Positions 1 to 8,728 of a stretch of DNA of 64,000 nt are shown in pieces. The translations under genes were made by a program, and so were the position numbers. The stretch's first letter is position 1. Every line of letters begins with the position of its first letter. The notes under the pieces were generated by a model, which worked only from the letters and a program-made list of their open reading frames with translations, was not told the DNA's origin and searched no databases. Origin of the DNA: Eutreptiella sp. 'Long Island Sound 2002' (taxonomy: Eukaryota > Euglenozoa > Euglenophyceae > Eutreptiales > Eutreptiaceae); assembly GCA_964036045.1 (NCBI GenBank), contig OZ038392.1, forward strand, positions 19,110,612 to 19,174,611, read 5' to 3'.

Positions 1-244
1 ACGGAAACATTATGATAATAAAACCCTGTTGATTCCTGATATTCCGATATATAAATCTCCGCTGGCGGCGCCTCGGTTCTGAATATGGCCGCTCATAGCC
101 GGAGTGGCCAAACCTATCACACTATCACATCGGGTTAGATCAGGTGGATGGGAGAGTATGATATCAGCCAATGGCGGCTTGCCGGCACATAGATACACAC
201 CCCAAGTGACCCCAAAATGGCCACGGGGGTCCGAACCGGCTTCA
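1..244 (-). repeat. Gypsy-A 3' LTR, right part only
   Basis: Positions 1-245 reappear at 10847-11091 with one visible mismatch, and similarity stops abruptly after the terminal CA at 244 and 11090. In the minus-strand element this is the 3' LTR, and it continues left of the window. A polypurine tract directly adjoins it at 245. Near-identity of the two LTR segments implies a recent insertion. Confidence 0.85.
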
Positions 245-256
245 CCCCCCTTCTCA
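245..256 (-). promoter_or_regulatory. polypurine tract of Gypsy-A
   Basis: The plus strand reads ccccccttctc directly after the LTR terminus, so the element strand has a GA-rich tract ending in G residues at the LTR border. This is the expected primer position for plus-strand DNA synthesis. Confidence 0.7.
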
Positions 257-639
257 GAGCGTTGTATCCGCTCGGAAACCAATGAAGAGAGGACGGGAGG
301 ACCCCAATGGTCTCCAACCCCCCCCTCCATGTCCAAAGGACACATGGAGGCCCCACACACGTCGTAGGCGTCCCCCATGCCCCAAGGGAGGGGTGAGGAC
401 ACTGATGATCAGCGCTCTACGCCATATCCGGTCTCCTCTTGATCTACAACATGGACCAAGGGGATCAAAGATAGAAAAACGTCGTCGGTCGACCTAAATA
501 AGTATACCACAATGAAGTATATATGTGGAGATCGAGTAAAGGGGGTATATGGCCAATCAAGGCCGAAAAAATCCCCGGATGAACGCCCTCACCCGTCTCC
601 TCAATCACAGAAACAAACAAAATGCCAAGGGGGGATCCA
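257..639 (-). other. Gypsy-A 3' untranslated segment
   Basis: This is about 380 bases between the pol stop and the polypurine tract. No ORF with recognisable content was seen on either strand. Confidence 0.5.
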
Positions 640-3600
640 TTACGGTGCTACAGCAGCAACCAAATGGACCAATACGTCCTTGACATCCAAAGAAATGCTC
701 TTTTTCTTTAGGTAGTCCATCCAGACCGTGGTATACCTCGGCACGAAACTGCTCGGAGGCTCCCACGAGTCCCTGGATGCGGCGAATCCCTTCCAACGGA
801 CTTTGTAAAGCCTCCCCCCAGGCGTCCCCGGGTCCGGCTTGTCCGCCAGGATCTTCTCCGCGGTGAAATCGTCGTCCTCACCCTCATCGTCCGAGTCCAC
901 ATCGCCGGCCGTGAACTCAAAGGTGACGGGACGTCCACTGGGGTCTGGTGCTCGGGGACGAAGCTGGGTGTGGTCGCGGTCCAGGATCTTGTTATCCCCC
1001 ACACGAACGGCATACACATCCTGCCCGACCTTCCGCACGATTACCCCCGGCACATACCAAGATGCCTGCCGATGCCTGGACAGGACATCCTTGTGGTGCC
1101 GCTCCACCCACACGGTGTCTTGGAGAGCATACTTCTGGACCTTTCCCTGCTTGAAGTACTTGGCTCTCTTGTCATGCTCGTCCTGAAGTGCCTTGCACAC
1201 CTTGGCCGCCGTGTCGTCCGCCTCAGCCAACATGGCGTCCGCATCCCGGGCCACTTTGCCATGGTTCATCCACGGGAGAGTGCGGGACACTCGATCCCGT
1301 AGGAACAGGATGCGATGGGGCGACAATCCAGTGGGTCCCGGAAGGTCATGGTACGCTTGGAGCACTCTCCACAGCGGATTGTACCAGTTCGGGCCCGGTT
1401 CGTCGATGTGCAGCTGGCGGAACTTCTCGAACATCTGCCGCCCGGCCACCTCAGCTCGGCCATTCGACCGGCTGTGGTACGCCACGGTCTTGGCGTGCCG
1501 AATGCCCATGTGCTTGCACATCGTCTTGAACCACGTCCCCACGAATTGACTGCCCCGATCGCTGCAGATGACAGCTGGGATATCGAAAATCGTCAGCCAA
1601 TGCCTGATCATGGCATTTGCGACGGTCTTGGCCTGCAGCCCCACTCCATGCTTGTCCTTCTTGTCCTTCTTCTTGGACTTCTTGCCCGGGACAGCCATGA
1701 TATACCCGCTGTGCCTGTCCACCGCCAGGATGACACAGTCGTAGGTCTCTCCTTCCACGGTGACCTCAGGCATGGCGAACACATCCATGGCCACGGACCG
1801 CATAGGGGCCTCCGGTATAGCCGTATACACCGGGTTGCCCGCTGTGGAGTGGTTGGGGCTCTTCGTGGCCCGACACACGGCACAGTCGCTGCAGTACCTA
1901 TACAGGACGGCGTAGTACCCCGGAGGGAACTTGAAACGCCACTCCAGGTCCTGCTGCATCTTGTCTCGGCCAGGGTGCATGAGCTGGGCGTTGTGCCAAT
2001 GGTCAATGAGCTCCTCCACTCGGTTCTCGGGCACCAGCAGCTTGTCCTTGAGGAACAACTTGTCGCCATCCTCGGTCAAGCCCTCGGGCCATTCGTCGTC
2101 CGACGGGGCGCTCACGGCATTCCAGTACTTGCTCCAGTGCTCGGACGCCGCGTAGTCATCCGACCAGTCCTCTGTGAGCACCGACCTGACTAGCTCTACA
2201 GGGGCCACCATCCACTGCTGGAGGGTTTCCTCTCGAATAGCTTGGACGCGGGCACCCCGGAACTTGGCCAGGTCCGTACGGTTTGCCATAACCACAAAGC
2301 ATTTGACCCCCTCTTGCTCCATGACCTTCTCCATCTGGATGATGCGCTTGGCCTCCTCGGTCTCTTCGGCGTCCCCATGGCTGGATATGTCCATCCAAGC
2401 CTTGCCCGCGGGGTAGGCCCATCGACTGAGGCAATCCGCCACAGTGTTGTCCTTCCCCGGGACATATACGACGCTGAGGTCGAACTTGGCGAACGTCTCA
2501 TGCCATCGGGCCCTCCTTGCCGCCGGTCCCGAGGGGGTGTCGACGTGCTCCTTGTGCCGGCTCTGCAAGGACTGATGGTCTGTACAAACCACCACCGGTT
2601 GCAATCCGATGTGGCCAGACCACTTCCTGAGCGCACAAACAATGGCGTACGTCTCCTTCTCCCTCGCGGTCCATGTGCGGCGTTGGCCCTCGGCCAGGAT
2701 CCGACTCCAAAACGCTACGGGTACGTGTGACCCGTCGTCCCGGACTTGCTCGAGGACTGCCCCCACGGCATAATCCGAGGCGTCTGTCCGGAGCACGAAT
2801 CCCTTGTCCGGGTCCACCAGGAACAGCCCCAACTGCCCCAGGAGTCGCTCCTTCAGGCTGTTGAACGCATCCTCAGCCTCAGGGGTCCAGGCAAGCTTCT
2901 TCTTGCTCCCCTTCTGGCCATCGAACTTGCCCACTTGCAGCATCTTGTGCAGCGGCCCCGACAGTTCTGCGTACATCCGGACGTAGCCCGAATAGTAGTT
3001 GCAGAACCCCATGAAGGATCGGAGTTCGCTGATGGTTTGTGGCTTCTCCCAGTGGTGCAGGGACGCCAGTTTCCCAGGCATGGGACGGCGTTGCCCGTGA
3101 CCAACCACGTGACCCGCGAACTCCACTTCCTTCACGAAGAGTGAGGCTTTGGTGGGCTTGCACACCATGTTGTGCTTGTCCAACTCGCTGAGCACTCGGC
3201 GCAGATCCTTTTCCTGCGCGTCGATGAGCTCGTCCTCGGTCATGTTCTCCGTGCCGGACCGGATGATGATGTCATCCACGAAGGGATCGGCACAGTCCCG
3301 GACAGGACCGAGTAGGTCCTCCATCATGCGCTGGAAAGCGGCGTTGCCATTCTTGGCGCCCATAGGCACTACTTCCCACTGCATGGGCCCCAGCGGCGTC
3401 GACATCGCTGTGCAGGGCCTGGAGTCCGGGTGTAGCGGCATCTGGTGATAACCGTGTTTCAGGTCTAACACCGTGAAAATCCGCTTTTTCTGTTGTTTTT
3501 GGAGGATGGAGTCGATCAGGGGAAGCGAGTACGAGTCGTGCTCGGTCTGCTCGTTCAAACCTCTGTAATCAACCACCAACCTCCACTCGCCCTTCTCCTT

Positions 3601-5706
3601 CTTGGGCACGATGAAAGCTGGGCTGGCCCACTCACTGTCGGAGGGTTCGATCCATCCCCGCTCAATGAACTCGGCCAACAGCTTCTTCATGGCCTCGGCC
3701 CGATCGCCCTGAAGTTGGTACTCCCGATGACGATAGATCTTCGGGTTCGGCTTCAGCTTGATCTTCGCTGTACCAAACCTCCCACGATCTGGAGGGTTCT
3801 TGTTGGCGACGCCACTGAATAGCCGCGGATAGGCATGGATCAGCCTCTCCTTCAGCTCGGCGACCTTCGGGTTCTCCTGGGTCTCTTCAGCCGCTTGCTT
3901 CGGTATCGATACAACCGAACGCACTGCGGTATAGGCCTCTTCCGGGTCCGAATCCGACTTCTCCTCGTCCGATATGCCGTCTTCACCGTCGTGGGGTGCA
4001 CTTCCCACCGATAATCTTCGAAAATTTGCGGCCTCGGGCTGGTGACTGTCGCTATCGACACCCATTCTTGGAAAATCCCATGTTGGTGGGTCCGACCCCA
4101 CCGGACCATCGTATTGGTCCGCGATGTGATCCATGACCCTCGCCACGAACTCATCCTTCTCGTACTTGCCGGTGACCAACATCTTGTCATCCCACCAATG
4201 CGGAGATGTGACCATGGCCCGCCTCTTCTTGGCTGCCACACGGTCGTGCATCCCCATTCGCATGTAGTTGACGACGTCGTCGATCTCGGAGTGGGACAGG
4301 ATGTCAATGCCATCCACTGGCTGATCCGTCCCCTCCTTGGGCTCAAACATGACCTTCATGGGCACCGCCTCCACCCTACGGATGAATGCTTCATCACCCG
4401 TGGGCTGGGCTTGCGCCCCATCCACCAGGAAAGCCTTGGTACCCCACGCTTGACCCGGGGAGGGCATTGATACACCCTTGGCGTCGATGAACAGCTCCTC
4501 CTCTGGCCCGAATGACATCTCGTTCAGGGTAATGGAATCCAGCGCCGATTTGAGACCCTCCAGCGGACATGGGGTGGATCCTATGCCGGTTATGACCAGG
4601 ATCCCCTTCGCCCTATCCGCGATGATCTTCTCCACCGTACGTCCGGTATTGTCCCGGGAGCCATGCCAATACATGGATCCCCACTCCTTCAAACCCCAAT
4701 GCCTGTGCCAGGCTGAGTCTCCTCGATGCCAATGCCTCCTACACTTCCGCAGAAGTGGGGCATCCCGGGAAGCGAAGACGTCCGTCTCGGGCGCTTCGGC
4801 TCCCAGCGTCTGGATCATCCTGGCGTACACCTGCGGCGCCATTCCATACTCCGTGAGCTGAACTCCACAGTCTCCTCTGGACTTGGCACCCACAGCTTGC
4901 ACCGCTCGGACGATCCGATCCTCTTCCTCAGCATTCCATTGGGATGATCCGCATGCATAATCCGTGGACAGCCATGTGAGGCATTCATCATCCTCACGGA
5001 CCAGCGTTGCACGATGGGGAAGGGCTCCAATGGCGTTTGCCACCATGAAGTCATACCCCATGATCATATCCCAATCTGTAATGTCGGCCACGTAGAAGTT
5101 CCCGGATAGAGTTCTTCTCTTCGCCTGATCAGGGCGGTTCAAGCGCTCATGCTCCCAGAATTCCATACTGATAGTGGCCTCATGGGTGCCACCACCCATA
5201 ATCTCTCCGTTGGCGACCTTCAGGCGGACCGGTCTCCGGCTGGGCTGCAGGAATTCCTCCTTGAACAACCCTCTCCGGACCAGGCTCACCTGGGCACCCG
5301 TATCCACCAACACATCCACCACCTTCTCCTCTCGTCCGCACCGTACTCGCACTTTCAAGTGCAACTGCCGCTCGTCGCCATGAGGTGTATGGACGACTCT
5401 CACGGCATGCAACTCTAGCACGTCCGGGTGCATCAGGACTTCAAGGGTATGGTCACGGATGGTGTAGATCTTGGGTTGGTCCTGCCCGTCCACGGGGCTC
5501 TCCGTGGTCGCTCCTTCCTTCTTGCCATGTCCCGTACCCACATGTACTTCCCTTGGCAGGGCGCTCCAGGGGTTGGGAGTGGCGAAACTCAGTGGTTTTG
5601 GCTCTTCCGGAGCCTTCTTCGGCACCCGATGTGCCTTCGCTTTCTCTGGGATTCCACTGATTTTCGGAGGAGAGACCTCCGAGGTCCCACTCCCGTGGGG
5701 GCTCCT
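640..5706 (-). CDS. pol: Gypsy-A Pol: PR, methyltransferase-like module, RT, RNase H, IN, chromodomain
   Basis: Ty3/gypsy polyprotein that would copy the element RNA and integrate the cDNA. Counting residues from 5625, the sequence shows an aspartic protease (DTGA at 108-111) and a module at about 281-368 resembling the Dam-like domain of DIRS elements. RT has FVDD at 782-785. RNase H carries TDAS, and the HHCC finger ends CSDCAVC. The integrase triad is D1281, D1356 and E1392 (D,D35E). A C-terminal chromodomain contains KVRWKGF. The frame is open back to the UAG at 5707-5709 and has no ATG near its start, so expression probably depends on read-through from gag in the same frame. No internal stops occur and the stop is TAA, so this copy could be functional. 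The RT segment VPMGAKNGNAAFQ is unusual beside the usual MPFGLxNAPxxFQ. Confidence 0.92.
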   Translation of the reverse strand, partial: RSPHGSGTSEVSPPKISGIPEKAKAHRVPKKAPEEPKPLSFATPNPWSALPREVHVGTGHGKKEGATTESPVDGQDQPKIYTIRDHTLEVLMHPDVLELHAVRVVHTPHGDERQLHLKVRVRCGREEKVVDVLVDTGAQVSLVRRGLFKEEFLQPSRRPVRLKVANGEIMGGGTHEATISMEFWEHERLNRPDQAKRRTLSGNFYVADITDWDMIMGYDFMVANAIGALPHRATLVREDDECLTWLSTDYACGSSQWNAEEEDRIVRAVQAVGAKSRGDCGVQLTEYGMAPQVYARMIQTLGAEAPETDVFASRDAPLLRKCRRHWHRGDSAWHRHWGLKEWGSMYWHGSRDNTGRTVEKIIADRAKGILVITGIGSTPCPLEGLKSALDSITLNEMSFGPEEELFIDAKGVSMPSPGQAWGTKAFLVDGAQAQPTGDEAFIRRVEAVPMKVMFEPKEGTDQPVDGIDILSHSEIDDVVNYMRMGMHDRVAAKKRRAMVTSPHWWDDKMLVTGKYEKDEFVARVMDHIADQYDGPVGSDPPTWDFPRMGVDSDSHQPEAANFRRLSVGSAPHDGEDGISDEEKSDSDPEEAYTAVRSVVSIPKQAAEETQENPKVAELKERLIHAYPRLFSGVANKNPPDRGRFGTAKIKLKPNPKIYRHREYQLQGDRAEAMKKLLAEFIERGWIEPSDSEWASPAFIVPKKEKGEWRLVVDYRGLNEQTEHDSYSLPLIDSILQKQQKKRIFTVLDLKHGYHQMPLHPDSRPCTAMSTPLGPMQWEVVPMGAKNGNAAFQRMMEDLLGPVRDCADPFVDDIIIRSGTENMTEDELIDAQEKDLRRVLSELDKHNMVCKPTKASLFVKEVEFAGHVVGHGQRRPMPGKLASLHHWEKPQTISELRSFMGFCNYYSGYVRMYAELSGPLHKMLQVGKFDGQKGSKKKLAWTPEAEDAFNSLKERLLGQLGLFLVDPDKGFVLRTDASDYAVGAVLEQVRDDGSHVPVAFWSRILAEGQRRTWTAREKETYAIVCALRKWSGHIGLQPVVVCTDHQSLQSRHKEHVDTPSGPAARRARWHETFAKFDLSVVYVPGKDNTVADCLSRWAYPAGKAWMDISSHGDAEETEEAKRIIQMEKVMEQEGVKCFVVMANRTDLAKFRGARVQAIREETLQQWMVAPVELVRSVLTEDWSDDYAASEHWSKYWNAVSAPSDDEWPEGLTEDGDKLFLKDKLLVPENRVEELIDHWHNAQLMHPGRDKMQQDLEWRFKFPPGYYAVLYRYCSDCAVCRATKSPNHSTAGNPVYTAIPEAPMRSVAMDVFAMPEVTVEGETYDCVILAVDRHSGYIMAVPGKKSKKKDKKDKHGVGLQAKTVANAMIRHWLTIFDIPAVICSDRGSQFVGTWFKTMCKHMGIRHAKTVAYHSRSNGRAEVAGRQMFEKFRQLHIDEPGPNWYNPLWRVLQAYHDLPGPTGLSPHRILFLRDRVSRTLPWMNHGKVARDADAMLAEADDTAAKVCKALQDEHDKRAKYFKQGKVQKYALQDTVWVERHHKDVLSRHRQASWYVPGVIVRKVGQDVYAVRVGDNKILDRDHTQLRPRAPDPSGRPVTFEFTAGDVDSDDEGEDDDFTAEKILADKPDPGTPGGRLYKVRWKGFAASRDSWEPPSSFVPRYTTVWMDYLKKKSISLDVKDVLVHLVAAVAP
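4522..4785 (-). other. methyltransferase-like module in Gypsy-A Pol
   Basis: Pol residues 281-368 begin TDVFASRDAPLLRKC and continue through a W-rich stretch to VEKIIADRAKGILVITGIG. The order (D-x-FAS, a tryptophan-rich middle, then a hydrophobic strand before a Pro/Trp loop) matches the inactivated Dam-like domain known after RNase H in DIRS-type elements. The catalytic D/N-PP-Y/F position is not recognisable (YWHGSRD stands there), so enzyme activity is unlikely. This assignment rests on pattern similarity to the clearer copy in Gypsy-B. Confidence 0.5.
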
Positions 5707-5709
5707 CTA
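5707..5709 (-). other. UAG between Gag and Pol of Gypsy-A
   Basis: The codon after Ser-Gln-Val is TAG, followed by AGG AGC CCC in the same frame and an open path of 27 codons into the pol ORF. Gag and Pol are therefore one frame separated by a single amber codon. This resembles stop-codon read-through as in gammaretroviruses, rather than the usual frameshift or fused ORF. Confidence 0.75.
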
Positions 5710-8508
5710 GACTTGGCTTCCCGCATCCCCTTCCGGCTGCGATCCGCCAGGACTTTGTCCACCACGTTGCTGGGCTTTGAGTTCCTCCAACGTCCTCAAC
5801 ATGTCCTCAGCAACCTCCTCGATCGACCTCACTCGTCGGTCTTGGCCAGGTCCACCACCATAGCCTCTTCCTCCGCCTTTTCCTTGGCCTTTGCCTTGGC
5901 CTTTTCCCCCGTCTCCGCCCTTCGCCTTCCAGTCGGAAATCCGCTGCTCCTTGGGCTTCTTTTCGGGGTGGGCGGCGAAGTAGGCCTTCTTGTCCGCCTC
6001 ATACACCTTGCACTGACGGTGGTCGTGTGCATGGTTGTTTCCCTTGCCATAACAGACCCAGCACCCGTCGTGCTGAGACCTGTACTCTCGGAACGAGAGC
6101 GGTGGGTTCCCGATCCTCCTTGGCTCTTTGCCCTTCTTGGGTCCCACCTGGTTCCATCTGGACCGATCCTGCCCATGGTTCTTCACGTTGTGCGCCACAA
6201 ACGCGAAGAAATGGGCCTCCTCGTGATCCTCCCGGGACCAGTGGTCTTGGCCACTTCCACTACCATCCTCCGCAGAGTTGGCCGTGTCCTCCTGGATCTC
6301 CCGATGATGGCGGTCTTCTCGGTGTCCTCGTTGTCCATGACTGTGTCGATCCTGCACGTGGGCCTCGTTCTTCGCATTGAGCTTCAACTCCACCGTGATG
6401 TACTTCACGATCTCGTCCAGGCTCATGCGGGCGAAGATGACCTGCATCCCCAGCGGCTCCCCGCGCCTCCACTCCATGTTGTTGAGGCGCAGCAACCTTT
6501 GCCCCATGGAGTCTCCGAATACCTCCACGTACACGGCGTTCTTCAGGCCCAACATCCGGTTGGGTTCGCCCAGGTTCCTCCTGAAGAACTCCATGATACC
6601 CGCATGGGTATCCTCCGCCGCCATAATCCGCACCGCCACCCGCTTCTTGGCGCGCTTCTTCTCCTCGTCCTCCACTCGTCGCTTCCAGTTGCCGGGGAGG
6701 ACGTCCTTCAGCAAGTGGCGGATCTCACTGGCCTCGTTCCAGTCTTCCACCAACTTGAGGCATCTGCGGTACTTCCGCAGATACCGGTTCCACTCCCGGA
6801 CCCGCAACTCACCGCGGTCCAGCGGCAGTGGAATGGACCACAGGTCCTCCAGCTTCTGATTCGGAGCGTCCACCCGCTCCTCACCCTCCATCCACTGGAG
6901 GCAGGCCTGCTCCGTCCTGATCAGTCCTTCCCGGATCTGATCCCGCAGCTCCTCCTTCAGGTCCTGCGCCAGGCGGTGTGGGAATGTCCGGCATACCCAC
7001 TTATCCCGCGGCGCTCCCCGCATCTCGCGGACGACCTCCTCGGCGAAATCCTCCCAATCCAGGATGAAGTCATCCAGGTTGGAGGGGTTCCCATCGTAGT
7101 AGGGGATTTTGATTCCCCTGAGGTCGTCGATCCTGATGGCGTCTCCGACGTCTCCAGCCACCACTCCACCGAGACGGATACCACCTGTGGCCGGGGGGTG
7201 TGAGTACACTCCCCGTACATCCCTCTCCTCCATGGGGTGCGGTCCAGTTGGGCCTGAACCCATGGGGTTTGGAATGCGGGAAGGACTTGCTCCATCGGCC
7301 GTCCATATCCCCGTATTGGGGTCCTTCGCCCACAGGTTTCCGCTTGGATGGCCTCGACCATGTCCGCCGGCGCTTCCCATGGTTCGCCCCTGCATGGTCT
7401 GGTTCTGGATCTCCTCTTCCGCATAAACTGCATAGGTAGTCGTACTTGGCGGTAGATCCTGGGCGGCATGGGACATCTGTACTGTCAGGCTCCTCGGGTC
7501 CGTAGCTACGTGCACTTCCCGCATGGACCCAGCCGGTGCCGTGTGTTCCCCGAGCATTGTTGATTCGCTGAACATGGGAACAAACGGCAGCGCACCCGGG
7601 TCAACACGCGGAGGGGCGTATGGTGCCTCTGCAGGGCCGCCCATGGGTTTCTCCATGGCGCTCCTGAGGGTCTTAACCCGCTCCACCAGCTCTACCGCGG
7701 CCGGCTTTGCCGGGAGCTCCGGACCCGAGGCGAGGGGCTGTCGCTCCTCTAGCCTTTTCCGGCGTCCCGACATGTCCTCCACTAAGTGGAGGAGGCTGTC
7801 CACCACTTGCTGCTGCTTCTGCAGGGCCAGCTCCAGATTTTCCCGGTACCGGGCCTGATCCGCTCGCAGCTCCTCCATGTGGTTCTCCGCGGCCGACTGG
7901 TCGTCCAGGATCCCCGCGACGTCCTCCTCTAGAGCGTCCTTGGCGTTGTCCAGGCGGTCAAGATGACGCACGATGGCGTCCATCCCCATCTTCGGGTACT
8001 TGCCCATGAGGAAGGACACGTGCTCACAGTGGCACGCGGCGTGCTGTCCGCCTGATCCAGCGCATCCCGCGGTTCCCGGCGCCTCGGACTCATCGCCCAT
8101 AGGCGTATCGCCTATGGCGTCTGTCTCTGGGCCCGTGTGCCGGGGCACAGGTGCCGTCCAGGCCCTGGCTGGCCTTTCCAAGCCCTCGGCATCGTGCTTC
8201 AGGGCGGGCTCGGGGGCCGTATGCGCCCTGGCGATCGGCGCGGACAACTCCGACTCCGAAGGTGGCTCGTGGGCTGTCCGATAGCCCTCGGAGTGACCCT
8301 CGGATTCCCACAGCCTGACCGGGCTGGGGTCCGTGTCCATAGCCCCGGCGTCTCTTGCCGCGGACTTGAATGACCCGCGCTTCCGGTAGCGCCGGGCCCG
8401 TCCTCCACTGCTGCCTGAATGGCAGGCCTCATCCGAGTCCTCCGCGGCGGATCGGAGGTTGCATGCCTTTCGGCAGCGACGCTCACACATGGAGACCAGG
8501 TCCTCCAT
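5707..8508 (-). CDS. gag: Gypsy-A Gag
   Basis: Structural protein of the element. The open frame extends to 8814, but the primer-binding site lies at 8717-8728 inside it, so the first methionine after that site (8508, beginning MEDLVSMCERRC) is the likelier start, giving about 933 residues. The N-terminal part is acidic and low complexity. The middle has a coiled-coil-like segment (LQKQQQVVDSLLHLVEDM), then a globular Gag region with many W and R residues. Near the C-terminus a finger reads CWVC, six residues, H, six residues, C, which is longer than the canonical CX2CX4HX4C. A Gly/Lys-rich basic tail (GKGQGKGQGKGG) precedes the UAG. Start choice is inferred. Confidence 0.8.
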   Translation of the reverse strand: MEDLVSMCERRCRKACNLRSAAEDSDEACHSGSSGGRARRYRKRGSFKSAARDAGAMDTDPSPVRLWESEGHSEGYRTAHEPPSESELSAPIARAHTAPEPALKHDAEGLERPARAWTAPVPRHTGPETDAIGDTPMGDESEAPGTAGCAGSGGQHAACHCEHVSFLMGKYPKMGMDAIVRHLDRLDNAKDALEEDVAGILDDQSAAENHMEELRADQARYRENLELALQKQQQVVDSLLHLVEDMSGRRKRLEERQPLASGPELPAKPAAVELVERVKTLRSAMEKPMGGPAEAPYAPPRVDPGALPFVPMFSESTMLGEHTAPAGSMREVHVATDPRSLTVQMSHAAQDLPPSTTTYAVYAEEEIQNQTMQGRTMGSAGGHGRGHPSGNLWAKDPNTGIWTADGASPSRIPNPMGSGPTGPHPMEERDVRGVYSHPPATGGIRLGGVVAGDVGDAIRIDDLRGIKIPYYDGNPSNLDDFILDWEDFAEEVVREMRGAPRDKWVCRTFPHRLAQDLKEELRDQIREGLIRTEQACLQWMEGEERVDAPNQKLEDLWSIPLPLDRGELRVREWNRYLRKYRRCLKLVEDWNEASEIRHLLKDVLPGNWKRRVEDEEKKRAKKRVAVRIMAAEDTHAGIMEFFRRNLGEPNRMLGLKNAVYVEVFGDSMGQRLLRLNNMEWRRGEPLGMQVIFARMSLDEIVKYITVELKLNAKNEAHVQDRHSHGQRGHREDRHHREIQEDTANSAEDGSGSGQDHWSREDHEEAHFFAFVAHNVKNHGQDRSRWNQVGPKKGKEPRRIGNPPLSFREYRSQHDGCWVCYGKGNNHAHDHRQCKVYEADKKAYFAAHPEKKPKEQRISDWKAKGGDGGKGQGKGQGKGGGRGYGGGPGQDRRVRSIEEVAEDMLRTLEELKAQQRGGQSPGGSQPEGDAGSQV

Positions 8509-8716
8509 GTCACGTCCTCCTCTTCCCGAGTGTCGTTCTTCTCTTCGGGCTTCAACTTCCGGAGTTCGCCATGCTCTTGAACGTCTCGGTCCTTCTATGG
8601 CTCCAATCTCCGGCGTGGTGTGCACCGAGTCCACAATACGCACCCGGGGCGTACTTGGGCAGGGCTCATGAGGGTCCAACTCCCCGGGTCGGCGGTAGGT
8701 AGGGGCAGCAGGTAAG

Positions 8717-8728
8717 CCTCTGCTACCA
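8717..8728 (-). promoter_or_regulatory. primer-binding site, initiator tRNA-Met type
   Basis: The element strand reads TGGTAGCAGAGG, complementary to the 3' end (CCTCTGCTACCA) of eukaryotic initiator tRNA-Met. It lies between the right LTR and gag, where the minus-strand cDNA primer should anneal. Confidence 0.75.

Noticed and set aside
5428-7203. 591-codon plus-strand ORF opposite Gypsy-A gag
   Set aside because: Shadow of gag/pol: biased composition, no domains, and it crosses the gag-pol border without relation to it.
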